Below, piece by piece: positions 1-11,539 of a DNA stretch of 64,000 bases. A program made the translations under genes and the position numbers. Source of the stretch: Alphaproteobacteria bacterium (GTDB lineage: Bacteria; Pseudomonadota; Alphaproteobacteria; Caulobacterales; Caulobacteraceae); the NCBI GenBank assembly GCA_018821435.1, contig JAHJME010000026.1, forward strand, positions 1 to 64,000. Reading direction: 5' to 3'. The stretch's first letter is position 1. Every line of letters begins with the position of its first letter. Below the pieces are notes generated by a model. It saw only the letters and a program-made list of their open reading frames with translations, ran no database searches and was not told the DNA's origin.

Positions 1-1344
1 CTCGGCCTCGGCCAGCGCAGCGCGCGCGGCGGCGGCCTGCGGATTGACCGCCGGGCCCAGCGCTTCGCGTTCGTGTTTCGCCTGGTCCAGGGCGCGGCGG
101 GTGCGGGCGACGCGGGTCTGCGCCTCCTCGATCCGCGCGCGCGCGGCGCGGCGTTCGGCGTCCTGGGCGGCCAGTTCCCCGGCCAGGCGCTCCACCTCGG
201 CGTCGGCGGCCGCGCGGGCGACCTCGGCGGCCTTGGCGGCGGCTTCCAGTTCCGGCCCGCGCTCGGGCGCGCCGGCGATCTGGCCCTGCAAGGCTTCCAG
301 GTCATCGGCCAGGCGCTTCAACGCGACCTCGGCGTCCTCGGTGATGTGGGCTTCGCGGGCGCGGTCCGCGTCGATGCGCTCAAGATCCCCGGTCAGGCGG
401 GCGAGCCCGGCGGCGTAGGCCTCTTCTTCCCGTTCCAGCCGGTCCTTGTCGATCGCCAGCTTGTGCAGGATGGCGGCGGCGATGGTCTCGGCCTCGCGCA
501 GCGGCTTCAGTGCGGCGTCGGCGGCGGCGGCTCGGGTCGTGGCCGTCACCGCGGCGCGCGCGGTCTCCTCGACGGCGCGGATGGCGGTCTGGGTCTCGTT
601 CACCAGCCGCTCGGCCGCACCCTTGGCCTCAGCCCATTTGGCGTAGAGCACGGCGCCCTGCAGCGCACGGATCTCCGCGGACAGCCGCTTGTAGCGTTCG
701 GCCTGGCGCGCCTCGCGCTTCAGCCGGCCCAGGTTGGCGTCCAACTCCTGGGCCACGTCGTCCAGGCGGGTGAGGTTGGCGTCGGCGGCGCGCAGCCGCA
801 GCTCGGCCTCGTGCCGGCGCGAGTGCAGGCCGGAGACGCCGGCCGCCTCTTCCAGGATCAACCGGCGGTTCTGCGGCTTGGCGGCGATCAGTTCGGAGAT
901 CTGGCCCTGGCGGACCAGGGCCGGCGAGTTGGAGCCCGTGGAGGCATCCGCGAACAGTAGCTGGACGTCGCGCGCCCGCACCTCGCGGCCGTTGATCTTG
1001 TAGGTGGAGCCCGCGCCCTTATCGATCCGCCGCACCACCTCGATCACCGGGTGGTCGTTGAACGCCGGCGGGGCGCGGCGGTCGGCGTTGTCGATGGTCA
1101 GGGAGACTTCGGCGTGGTTGCGACCCGGCCGGTTGGCGGCGCCGGCGAAGATCACGTCGTCCATCCCGCCGGCCCGCATGGCCTTGGCGGAATTGGCGCC
1201 CATCACCCAGCGGAGCGCCTCCAGCAGGTTCGACTTCCCGCAGCCGTTCGGCCCGACGATGCCCGTGAGTCCTGGCTCGATCCGAAACTCGGTCGGATCG
1301 ACGAAGGACTTGAAGCCCGCGAGCCTGAGGCGCTGGAAGTGCAC
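1..1344 (-). CDS. smc: Chromosome segregation ATPase SMC (N-terminal part, cut by window edge)
   Basis: This is the N-terminal 448 codons of an SMC protein, the ATPase of the condensin-like complex that organises and segregates the chromosome with ScpA and ScpB. The start is a GTG whose product opens [20 protein letters not shown] Walker A motif GPNGCGKSN lies at about residues 31-39. After about residue 165 the protein becomes an Ala/Glu/Arg-rich coiled coil. The hinge and the C-terminal ATPase half lie beyond base 1. A GGGGGGAGG ribosome site sits about 11 bases before the GTG, inside the end of the DsbA-like gene, so smc is the last visible gene of a minus-strand operon with the two DsbA-like genes. 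Confidence 0.95.
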   Translation of the reverse strand, partial: MHFQRLRLAGFKSFVDPTEFRIEPGLTGIVGPNGCGKSNLLEALRWVMGANSAKAMRAGGMDDVIFAGAANRPGRNHAEVSLTIDNADRRAPPAFNDHPVIEVVRRIDKGAGSTYKINGREVRARDVQLLFADASTGSNSPALVRQGQISELIAAKPQNRRLILEEAAGVSGLHSRRHEAELRLRAADANLTRLDDVAQELDANLGRLKREARQAERYKRLSAEIRALQGAVLYAKWAEAKGAAERLVNETQTAIRAVEETARAAVTATTRAAAADAALKPLREAETIAAAILHKLAIDKDRLEREEEAYAAGLARLTGDLERIDADRAREAHITEDAEVALKRLADDLEALQGQIAGAPERGPELEAAAKAAEVARAAADAEVERLAGELAAQDAERRAARARIEEAQTRVARTRRALDQAKHEREALGPAVNPQAAAARAALAEAE

Positions 1345-1350
1345 GGCCGG

Positions 1351-1983
1351 TTAGCGCCTCCCCCCAGCGAGTTTGGCGGCCTTGGCGATGGCCGCGTCGA
1401 GGTCGGCCAGGCTCGGCACCTCGGCGTTGTCCAGCATGACGCCGTTGACGAAGAACGTCGGCGTGCCGGTCACCTTGTCCGTGCCGGTCGCGTACTCCAG
1501 GCGCTTCTGCAGCGCCTCCTGGGCCTTGTCGTCGGTGATGCAGGCCTCGAACTGGGCCTCGGTCAGGCCATTGTTCTTGGCGATCTCCACGAAGATCGGC
1601 TTGATCTGGCCGCCCTGCCAGCGCGACTGGCTCTTGAACACCTCGTCGACGATCTTGAAGTAGTTCTTGCCGCCGTCGCAGCGGGCCAGCAGGAAGCCCG
1701 CCGCCGCCACCTGAGACGGGGCGGTCAACAGCTCACGCACCGTAAAATAGACCCGGCCCGTATCGACGTACTTCGCCCGGAACAGCGGAAAGACGTCGGC
1801 GTGGAAATGCGCGCAGTGCGGGCAGGTCAGCGACAGGTACTCGACCACATGGATCGGCGCCTTGGGATTGCCGATGCCCATATCGCCCGGCGCGGCCTTG
1901 TACTGCGCCCAGGCCGGCGCGGCCGCCGCCGCGACGCCCGCGGCGGTGGTGAGGATCGCGGCGCGGCGGGTCAGCGCGTCCAT
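1351..1983 (-). CDS. DsbA-family thiol:disulfide oxidoreductase, exported
   Basis: This is a 210-residue periplasmic thioredoxin-fold protein that should introduce or shuffle disulfides. The N-terminus has a twin-arginine-like TRRAAIL followed by an alanine-rich stretch ending AWA, consistent with export. The redox motif CPHC is at residues 54-57, and the cis-proline loop reads GTPTFFVNG. I chose the ATG that directly follows the stop of the neighbouring DsbA-like gene (spacing TAGCCATG), because the open frame further upstream only shadows that gene. The two paralogues sit in tandem, so they are probably a recent duplication or a specialised pair. Their position before smc probably reflects shared transcription and not shared function. 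Confidence 0.9.
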   Translation of the reverse strand: MDALTRRAAILTTAAGVAAAAAPAWAQYKAAPGDMGIGNPKAPIHVVEYLSLTCPHCAHFHADVFPLFRAKYVDTGRVYFTVRELLTAPSQVAAAGFLLARCDGGKNYFKIVDEVFKSQSRWQGGQIKPIFVEIAKNNGLTEAQFEACITDDKAQEALQKRLEYATGTDKVTGTPTFFVNGVMLDNAEVPSLADLDAAIAKAAKLAGGRR

Positions 1984-1985
1984 GG

Positions 1986-2609
1986 CTACTTGCCGGCTCC
2001 AGCGACCGCCGCTTCCAGTTCTTCCATCGTCATCTCGCCTTCCTTCAGCTTCTTGCCGTTGATGAAGAAGGTGGGGGTCGAGCTGATGTTGCGGTCCTTC
2101 TGGGCCTTCTCGACCCGGGCGTTCAGCGCCTTGGCCGCGGCCTCGTCCTGGACGCAGGCGTTGAACTGGGCCTCGGTCATGCCGGCCGACTGGGCGACCT
2201 TCAGCAGCGTGCCGCGCGCATCGCCCGACCGGTACATCTCTTCCTGGCTGTGGAAGAGGGCGTCGATGACGCTGAAATACTTGTCCTTGCCCGCGCAGCG
2301 GGCGACCAGCACGCCGGCGGCGGCCACCGCTTCCGGCGGGGTCAGGAACTCGTGGTACACCCACTTCACCTTGCCGGTGTCGACGTACTTTGCCTTGAAG
2401 GCCGGGAAGACATCCAGGGCGAAGCGGCCGCAGTGGCTGCAGGTGGTCGAGGCGTATTCGTCGATGGTCACCGGCGCATCGGCCTTGCCCATGCTCATGG
2501 CTTCGTCGGTGGCGGCGCCGCCACCTCCGGCCTTGTTGCAGCTGGCCAGCGTCAAGGCCGCTCCAGCGGCGGCGGCGACCATCAGGAGACGGCGGCTGAG
2601 GATCGACAT
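1986..2609 (-). CDS. DsbA-family lipoprotein
   Basis: This 207-residue DsbA-like protein has a lipoprotein signal: basic N-terminus, hydrophobic stretch and lipobox LASC with Cys24 as the lipidated residue. The redox motif is CSHC at residues 57-60, and the cis-proline loop is STPTFFING. It is likely anchored in a membrane facing the periplasm. It is the upstream member of the tandem pair and ends two bases before the start of the second copy. A 117-base gap separates it from the DUF721 gene upstream, which is room for its own promoter. Confidence 0.88.
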   Translation of the reverse strand: MSILSRRLLMVAAAAGAALTLASCNKAGGGGAATDEAMSMGKADAPVTIDEYASTTCSHCGRFALDVFPAFKAKYVDTGKVKWVYHEFLTPPEAVAAAGVLVARCAGKDKYFSVIDALFHSQEEMYRSGDARGTLLKVAQSAGMTEAQFNACVQDEAAAKALNARVEKAQKDRNISSTPTFFINGKKLKEGEMTMEELEAAVAGAGK

Positions 2610-2726
2610 CGAAAACCTTCCGGGAGTTCTGAACGAAGGATTAAAGCGCGATTCCCCCGCGCCCCAAGCAACCCCCGTGTGAAGGGCGGCCGCCGCACTT
2701 GCGGATGGGACCGCGGCGGATATGTG

Positions 2727-3266
2727 TCAACCTTGGCCGTTGCGCTTCAGGACCCCGCGTCCCAGCGCCAGCAGGGCGTCCTTGAGCTTGCCATCGGGGG
2801 CGTCGGCCAGTCCTTGGGCCAGCCTGGCCTCGGCCGCCGCGTCCAGCGGCGCGGCGCGGCGGCGTGGCGCGGCCTCGGGCGCGCGCTGCAGCGGCCCCTG
2901 GACGATCCGCAGCTTCTGCACCGCGTCCGGCCCCAGGAACAGGTTCACCCGCGCCAGAATGTCGTGGGCCTGGTGCTGGATGATCGCCGCCGCCGGCCCC
3001 GCCACGCGGATCTCCAGCGACGACGGCCCGCCGTTGCGGCCCCGCACCAGCTTCACGGGCTCGGTCCGCTTGGCGACCTCGGGTCCCACCACCTCGCGCC
3101 AGCGGGCGGTCAGCGCGCCGGAGCCCTGGCCGTACTTGGCGTCCAGGTCCTTGACGAAGCGGTTCAGCGCCCGGCCGGCCGGCGGCGCGGGCCGGAACTG
3201 CGGTCGCGTCCGCTTCAGCGCCAGGATCAGGAGCGCTTCCTCGCGAGTGGGGAGCTGGCGGGCCAT
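2727..3266 (-). CDS. DUF721 (DciA-like) protein
   Basis: This is a 179-residue protein of the DUF721 family, which includes DciA, the loader or partner of the replicative helicase in most bacteria. The conserved core is visible as WREVVGPEVAKRTEPVKL followed by a strand ending ILARVNLFLGPDAV. The C-terminal third is low complexity (Ala, Pro, Arg). The chosen ATG (MARQLPTREEALL) has GGGAGAG immediately upstream; a longer frame to base 3326 would run past the divergent mutY start. The helicase-loader role is inferred from the family. It stands head-to-head with mutY and upstream of the two DsbA-like genes and smc. Confidence 0.82.
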   Translation of the reverse strand: MARQLPTREEALLILALKRTRPQFRPAPPAGRALNRFVKDLDAKYGQGSGALTARWREVVGPEVAKRTEPVKLVRGRNGGPSSLEIRVAGPAAAIIQHQAHDILARVNLFLGPDAVQKLRIVQGPLQRAPEAAPRRRAAPLDAAAEARLAQGLADAPDGKLKDALLALGRGVLKRNGQG

Positions 3267-3312
3267 CTCTCCCTTACTACCGCGCGGCGGGCGCGGGTGG
3301 TAGGCGAGACTG

Positions 3313-4359
3313 GTGAACCCCGACACCCTCCGCGCCCAATTGCTCGCTTGGTACGACGCGAACGCCCGCGAGCTGCCGTGGCGCGTGGGGCCGGCCGACC
3401 ATGCCGCCGGCGTGCGGGCCGATCCCTACCGGGTGTGGCTGTCCGAGGTGATGTTGCAGCAGACCACGGTGCCGCATGCCACGCCCTATTTCCTGAAGTT
3501 CACCGCCCGCTGGCCCACGGTCACCGACTTGGCCAACGAGGCGGACGGCGAGGTCATGGCCGCTTGGGCGGGCCTCGGCTACTACGCCCGCGCCCGCAAC
3601 CTGCTGGCCTGCGCGCGGGCCGTGGCGAGCCAGCACGGCGGTGTGTTCCCGGACACGGAAGACGGACTGCGCGGGCTGCCGGGCCTCGGGCCCTATACGG
3701 CCGCCGCCGTCGGCGCGATCGCCTTCGACCTGCCGACCAACGTCGTCGACGGCAATGTCGAGCGGGTGATGTCGCGGCTGTTCGCGGTGGAGCCGCCGCT
3801 GCCCGACTCCAAGCCGGAGCTGAAGCGCCTCGCCGCCGCACTGGTCCGTGACGAGCGTCCCGGCGACTGGGCCCAGGCTCTGATGGACCTGGGCGCCACG
3901 ATCTGCCGGCCCAAGTCGCCGCTCTGCGACCGCTGCCCGGTGTCGGCGCACTGCGCGGCGCTGGCGACGGGCGCGCCCGAGACCTATCCCCGCAAGACCG
4001 CCAAGGCCGCCCTGCCCCACCGCCACGGGGTGGCCTATGTCCTGACCCGCGGCGACCGGATCGCCCTGGTCCGTCGCCCGCCCAAGGGCCTGCTGGGCGG
4101 GATGCTGGCGCTGCCGACCAGCGACTGGCGCGCCGCGCCCTGGAGCGATTTCGAGGCTGTCCAGAACGCCCCGGCCCCCGCTGAGTGGCGCGCCGTGGGC
4201 GAGGTGGAGCACGGTTTCACCCACTTCACCCTGACCCTGAAGCTGCTGCGCGCGGAGGGCGATGCGGACGACGTGATCTGGAGCCCGCGCCGCGACCTGG
4301 ACGCCCTGCCCAGCGTGTTCTTGAAGGCCGCGAAGGCGGGCCTGGCGAACCTGCTCTAG
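3313..4359 (+). CDS. mutY: A/G-specific adenine DNA glycosylase MutY
   Basis: MutY removes adenine mispaired with 8-oxoguanine or guanine. This 348-residue protein has the catalytic-helix motif EVMLQQTTV, a helix-hairpin-helix LPGLGPYTAAA and the catalytic-Asp region VVDGNVERV. A complete [4Fe-4S] cluster loop has spacing C-X6-C-X2-C-X5-C (CRPKSPLCDRCPVSAHC). The C-terminal NUDIX-like domain that reads 8-oxoG follows from about residue 225. The start is GTG. It is divergent from the DUF721 gene, and its TAG stop interlocks tail-to-tail with the stop of the MFS gene in a shared CTAG. Confidence 0.95.
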   Translation: MNPDTLRAQLLAWYDANARELPWRVGPADHAAGVRADPYRVWLSEVMLQQTTVPHATPYFLKFTARWPTVTDLANEADGEVMAAWAGLGYYARARNLLACARAVASQHGGVFPDTEDGLRGLPGLGPYTAAAVGAIAFDLPTNVVDGNVERVMSRLFAVEPPLPDSKPELKRLAAALVRDERPGDWAQALMDLGATICRPKSPLCDRCPVSAHCAALATGAPETYPRKTAKAALPHRHGVAYVLTRGDRIALVRRPPKGLLGGMLALPTSDWRAAPWSDFEAVQNAPAPAEWRAVGEVEHGFTHFTLTLKLLRAEGDADDVIWSPRRDLDALPSVFLKAAKAGLANLL

Positions 4360-5510
4360 GCCCGCGCCTTGCGCGGGAACGTCACGCTCAAGATCGCGAA
4401 GCCAGCCAGGGACAGGACCAGCGCCGTGGCCGGGATCGCCGGCACGCCCCAGGTCGCCAGCGACAGACCACCCGCCGCCGAGCCCAGCGCCTGGCCCACC
4501 GCCACCACCGAACCGTTCAGCGCCAGCGCCACCGGCGCGCCATCGGTCATGTTGATCAGCCGCGACTGGATCACCGGGGTGATCGAGAACAGCGCCATGG
4601 CCGCCACGAAGATCGCCAGCGCCACCAGCAGCTGGCTGGCCAATCCCGGCGGCAGGGCATGGTGGGTGGCGGCGAAGTGCAGGCTCATGGCCACGCCCTG
4701 GATCGCGAAACCCTGCATGATCCACGCCTTGCCGACGTTGCGGTCCGCCGCGCGGCCGCCCAGCCACAGGCCGGCGATCGAGCCCAGGCCGATCATCGCC
4801 TGGAACGCGCCGACGCCCGCACCAGTCACGCCCGCCCCCACCCGCACGATCGGCGCGATGTAGAGATTGAGCGTCATGTTGGCGGCGAACACCAGGAAGG
4901 TGGTCAGGTACAGCGGCCAGAGCGCATGGATCGACACCTGCCCGCCCTCGCGCTTGGCCGGCGCGGGGATCGGCGGCAGGAAGAACAGCACCGCCACCAG
5001 CGCCGAGGCCGAGAGCAGCGCCGCGAACAGGAACGTGGCCCGCCAACCGAAGATCGAACCGACCACGCTGCCCATCGGAATGCCCAGCACGAAGGCCAGG
5101 GTCATGCCGCCGGCCACCATCGCCAGCGCCGACCCGCGCCGCTCGGGCGGGACCATGGACGCCGCCGCCACGCTGGCCGCCGGCCCGGACATCGCCCCCG
5201 CCAATCCGGCCAGGCCGCGCAAACCCAGCAGGGTCTCGAAATTCGGCGTGAAAGCGCAGGCCAGGTGCAGCAGCAGCCCGAAGACCAGACCCGCCAGCAC
5301 CACCAACCGCCGGTCGAACCGGCCCAGCACATGCGCCGCCACCGGCCCGAGGACCGCCGACGTCAGCACATAGGCTGTCTGGAGTTGCCCCGCGACCGCG
5401 GTCGAGACTCCCAGGTCCGCCGCCATCGTCTCGAGCAGCCCGGCGAAGATGAAGGCCGCCGAGCCGAACGCGAAGGTCACCATCGTCAGCACGAAGACGC
5501 GCGGATTCAT
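4356..5510 (-). CDS. MFS transporter, DHA1/AraJ-like
   Basis: This 384-residue integral inner-membrane protein has about 12 hydrophobic segments and the organisation of drug:H+ antiporter-1 type MFS carriers. A conserved loop after segment 2 reads GRFDRRLVV, and the central loop is short and charged (PAPAKREGG). The substrate cannot be inferred. It lies downstream of ccrM on the same strand, with an imperfect hairpin in between, so it may not be co-transcribed with ccrM. Its stop codon overlaps that of mutY. Confidence 0.85.
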   Translation of the reverse strand: MNPRVFVLTMVTFAFGSAAFIFAGLLETMAADLGVSTAVAGQLQTAYVLTSAVLGPVAAHVLGRFDRRLVVLAGLVFGLLLHLACAFTPNFETLLGLRGLAGLAGAMSGPAASVAAASMVPPERRGSALAMVAGGMTLAFVLGIPMGSVVGSIFGWRATFLFAALLSASALVAVLFFLPPIPAPAKREGGQVSIHALWPLYLTTFLVFAANMTLNLYIAPIVRVGAGVTGAGVGAFQAMIGLGSIAGLWLGGRAADRNVGKAWIMQGFAIQGVAMSLHFAATHHALPPGLASQLLVALAIFVAAMALFSITPVIQSRLINMTDGAPVALALNGSVVAVGQALGSAAGGLSLATWGVPAIPATALVLSLAGFAILSVTFPRKARA

Positions 5511-5532
5511 CGCCGCCGCTCCCTCATGCCGA

Positions 5533-5567
5533 TCACCCCTCGAACGCTTGTTTGAGCGTCAGGGTGA
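5533..5567 (-). terminator. Imperfect hairpin between ccrM and the MFS gene
   Basis: TCACCCCT and AGGGTGA flank an inner ACGCT/AGCGT-type pairing in the 81-base gap after the ccrM stop. There is no run of T after the stem. It could be a weak terminator, an mRNA 3' stabiliser, or chance pairing. Confidence 0.4.
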
Positions 5568-5591
5568 CCGAAGAACCGGTATGTGGCTAGC

Positions 5592-6680
<1,089 letters not shown>

Positions 6681-6698
6681 TCAACAAAACAGAAGGTT

Positions 6699-6703
6699 GA
6701 ATC
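6699..6703. promoter_or_regulatory. GANTC methylation site in the ccrM leader
   Basis: GAATC lies 28 bases before the ccrM start codon and downstream of the CtrA-like box, where the ccrM leader would be. In Caulobacter, GANTC sites in the ccrM leader reduce transcription once fully methylated. One site is visible here. GANTC sites are common by chance, so the position is the argument. Confidence 0.55.
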
Positions 6704-6717
6704 TTCGGTCTGACATG

Positions 6718-6733
6718 GTGAACAGGCCGTCAA
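6718..6733 (-). promoter_or_regulatory. CtrA-like binding box upstream of ccrM
   Basis: Read toward ccrM the sequence is TTGA-CGGCCTG-TTCAC. The CtrA consensus is TTAA-N7-TTAAC, so spacing is exact with one mismatch in each half. It lies 46 bases before the ccrM ATG. CtrA activation of ccrM is established in Caulobacter; binding here is inferred. Confidence 0.55.
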
Positions 6734-6756
6734 CGACGTCGGCCCAAATTCGAAGT

Positions 6757-9015
<2,259 letters not shown>

Positions 9016-9113
9016 GGAAAGCTCAAACTCAACTGAGGCTTAGGCTAAGCCGTGCGGGTTAACATTGGCTGGCCAAGTTCCCGCTCAGAGATCCAAACTA
9101 ACGACATGCAACC

Positions 9114-10181
9114 TTAGGCCGCACCCTCGCCCAACCATCGTATCCAGGCGCCATGCGGATGCGCCTCGGCCAGCGTCCGCGCCGCGCCGCCCGGCCATTG
9201 CGTCAGCCGCACCTCCATCACCGCCATGTTGTCGGGCGCGGGCTCGAAACTGAGCCAGGCGAACGGGCCTTCGGCGGTCGCCCGCGCGCCGATATCTTCG
9301 ATCGCGGCCGCGAGACCGGCCTGGGTCTTGGCCGGCAGGTACTGCCAGAAGACCGAGTGATAGAGCACGGTGGCGAAGCCCGGCTTCGGCGCCACCCCGG
9401 CCGTCGTCCAGGCCAGGGCGTCGGCCGCGTCCACCTGTACCCCGGCGTCCAGGACCAGGTCGATCGCGCGACGGCTGCGCACGAGGCGGTCGAACATGTC
9501 GGGCCAGATGCAGGCCAACAGGCGGCGACGCTGGGCCGGGTCGTTGAGGTCGGTGGGTCGGCGGTCGCAGGCGCCCCGCTCGGCCACCTCCACCGGCCCG
9601 AGCGGCGGCGGACCGCCCTCCCACGCGGCGTCGATCAGCACCGGCGAGGCGGGATCCCCCCAGGCGACCGGACCCATCTCATAGCGGAAGCGATCCCAGA
9701 ACTGGTTCAACCCGGCGCTGGCCCCGATCTCGAAGCTGCGCAGCGGCAGGCCGGTCTCGGTCGCGACGGTCAGGAAGCCCCCCAACAGGCCGGCGGTCCG
9801 CCGCACCTCGTTGGTCTGCGGCTCGTGGGTCATGAAGGCTTCGAGCTGCGCGCGATGGGCCGGGATCGCAGCCTTGGCGGCCCGCCACGCGGCCTCCACG
9901 TCAAGCGGGACACCCTCGCGCGGCCAGACGGCCGACAGCGCCGGGTCCTCGCCGCCTTGCGCCAGATGGTTGAAGGCGTTGGGCAACCGCAGCGCGACGG
10001 CCTCATCGAACAGCCGCCGCAGCGTCGCGTCCGCCCACGGCGCCAGCAACGCCTTAACCGGCCCGCCGGCGTCCAGGTCTTCAGCCATCAGCGTCAGCAG
10101 CGCGCCATAGAACGGCGACCCGAAGTTCTCGCAGGCTCCGGCCTGGATGCGCAGGGCGCCGGAAAGGGGATTGTCCGTCAT
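9114..10181 (-). CDS. DUF2332 family protein
   Basis: This 355-residue cytoplasmic protein resembles the DUF2332 family. Recognisable stretches are QTNEVRRTAGLLGGF, a Gly-rich EIGASAGLNQFWDRF and a late FATVLYHSVFWQYL. The EIGASAGLN stretch is reminiscent of a methyltransferase nucleotide loop, but the family has no established function, so I assign none. It follows rnhB on the same strand with a 50-base gap and may be co-transcribed with tag and rnhB. Confidence 0.75.
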   Translation of the reverse strand: MTDNPLSGALRIQAGACENFGSPFYGALLTLMAEDLDAGGPVKALLAPWADATLRRLFDEAVALRLPNAFNHLAQGGEDPALSAVWPREGVPLDVEAAWRAAKAAIPAHRAQLEAFMTHEPQTNEVRRTAGLLGGFLTVATETGLPLRSFEIGASAGLNQFWDRFRYEMGPVAWGDPASPVLIDAAWEGGPPPLGPVEVAERGACDRRPTDLNDPAQRRRLLACIWPDMFDRLVRSRRAIDLVLDAGVQVDAADALAWTTAGVAPKPGFATVLYHSVFWQYLPAKTQAGLAAAIEDIGARATAEGPFAWLSFEPAPDNMAVMEVRLTQWPGGAARTLAEAHPHGAWIRWLGEGAA

Positions 10182-10231
10182 GCCCCCATGGCGCGACCGG
10201 CGGCGCCTGCGGTCAATCTTGATTCAGTCGG

Positions 10232-10897
10232 TCAATCGACGAAGGGCAGCTCGTCCTGCAGATCGCCGACCCGGCGCGGATCCTTGCCGGCCAGGACCAG
10301 CTTCACCGGCCGCCACGACCGGCGGTGGATCTCGCAGGGTCCCAGGCTGACCAGGGCCTCGATATGGATCGGGGCGTTGTAGCCCTTGTGGCTGGCGAAC
10401 CCGTAGCCGGGATAGAGCCCGTCCATCTCCAGCATCAGCCGGTCGCGCGCCACCTTGGCCAGGATCGAGGCCGCCGCGATGGACTTCGACTTTCCGTCGC
10501 CCCCCACCACCGTCCTTACCTCGCACGGGAGCTTGAAGCGGTAGTTCCCATCGACCAGGGCGAACATCGGCTCGACGCCCAGCGCCTCAATCGCCCGGCA
10601 CATGGCCAACCCGGTGGCGTGCAGGATGTTGAGGTCGTGGATCTCCTCGACGCTGGCGAAGCCCACGCCCCAGGCCACCGCCTTGTCCTTGATCTCCAGC
10701 TCCAGCGCCTCACGCGCCTTGGCGGTCAGCTTCTTGGAGTCGTCCAGGCCCTTGGGGATCTTGCGCGGATTGTCCGACAGGATCACCGCGCCCGCGCTCA
10801 CCGGCCCGGCCCAAGGCCCACGGCCCGCCTCGTCCACGCCACAGACGGGACCGCCGACGAAGGCGCGTTCGAGCAGGAGGGTGGGGCCTTTGGCCAT
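10232..10897 (-). CDS. rnhB: Ribonuclease HII
   Basis: RNase HII cuts RNA in RNA:DNA hybrids and starts removal of single ribonucleotides from DNA. The 221-residue protein has the opening active-site motif [13 protein letters not shown] (Asp and Glu), LVDGN with the third acidic residue, and the [15 protein letters not shown] helix of type 2 enzymes. Its ATG overlaps the tag stop by one base (TGATG), so the two are translationally coupled. Its closeness to ccrM is also seen in Caulobacter. Confidence 0.95.
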   Translation of the reverse strand: MAKGPTLLLERAFVGGPVCGVDEAGRGPWAGPVSAGAVILSDNPRKIPKGLDDSKKLTAKAREALELEIKDKAVAWGVGFASVEEIHDLNILHATGLAMCRAIEALGVEPMFALVDGNYRFKLPCEVRTVVGGDGKSKSIAAASILAKVARDRLMLEMDGLYPGYGFASHKGYNAPIHIEALVSLGPCEIHRRSWRPVKLVLAGKDPRRVGDLQDELPFVD

Positions 10898-11487
10898 CAG
10901 CGGACCAGCGTCTTCACCTCGTCATGCCGGAAGCAGCAGGTGAAGTGGTCGTTGACCATCCCCACGGCCTGCATCCACGCATAGACGATCACCGGTCCGA
11001 CGAACTTGAAGCCCCGGGCCTTCAGCGCCGTGGCGACCTCCTCGGCCAGCTCGGTCTTCGCCGGGACCTCGCCGAAGCCCGTCCAGCTGTTCTGCACCGG
11101 CTTGCCACCGACGAAACCCCAGCAGAACTCGGAGAAGTCCTCGCCGTTGTCGCGCATGGTCAGGTAGATTTTCGCCGAGTTGATCGCAGCGTCGATCTTG
11201 GCGTTCGAGCGGACGATGCCGGGGTTGGCCATCAGCCGCGCCCGGTCCGCATCGCCATACAGCGCCACCTTTTCCGGATCGAAGCCGTCGAAGGCCTCGC
11301 GGAAGGCCTCGCGCTTCCGCAGGATGGTGATCCACGCCAGCCCGGCCTGGAACCCGTCGAGGACCAGCTTTTCCCAAAGCGCGCGCGAATCGTATTCCGG
11401 CACGCCCCAATCGGTGTCGTGATAGGCGGTGTACAGCGGGTCGCCGGCCATGCCGCGCCACTCGCATCGTGTCAGGCTCTGGGTCAT
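10897..11487 (-). CDS. tag: DNA-3-methyladenine glycosylase I
   Basis: Tag excises 3-methyladenine from alkylated DNA. The 196-residue protein keeps the zinc ligands of the family: Cys in TRCEW and His in YHDTDWGVP near the N-terminus, and His and Cys in VNDHFTCC near the C-terminus. The conserved core [22 protein letters not shown] is present. I chose the ATG giving [10 protein letters not shown], because a longer frame exists but enters the divergent hydrolase gene. It is the first gene of the tag-rnhB-DUF2332 group. A second, unrelated 3-methyladenine glycosylase is at 43796-44401. Confidence 0.93.
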   Translation of the reverse strand: MTQSLTRCEWRGMAGDPLYTAYHDTDWGVPEYDSRALWEKLVLDGFQAGLAWITILRKREAFREAFDGFDPEKVALYGDADRARLMANPGIVRSNAKIDAAINSAKIYLTMRDNGEDFSEFCWGFVGGKPVQNSWTGFGEVPAKTELAEEVATALKARGFKFVGPVIVYAWMQAVGMVNDHFTCCFRHDEVKTLVR

Positions 11488-11539
11488 CGGCGGCACTCTC
11501 AACGCAGCCGGGGTCCTGAAACAAGAGGCCAACAGTTCG

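Noticed and set aside
73..960. Long plus-strand open frame over the smc region
   Set aside because: It is antisense to the smc coding sequence, which has a clear Walker A motif. The plus-strand product is low-complexity Gly/Leu/Arg typical of high-GC shadow frames.
1051..2682. 543-codon plus-strand open frame across both DsbA-like genes
   Set aside because: It is antisense to two genes with CPHC and CSHC motifs. The product has no domain and an Arg/Gly-rich composition.
9016..9113. TTAAC in the gap upstream of the MHYT kinase as a CtrA site
   Set aside because: Only one half-site is present. The nearest TTGG-type partner is at the wrong spacing (ten bases, not seven).
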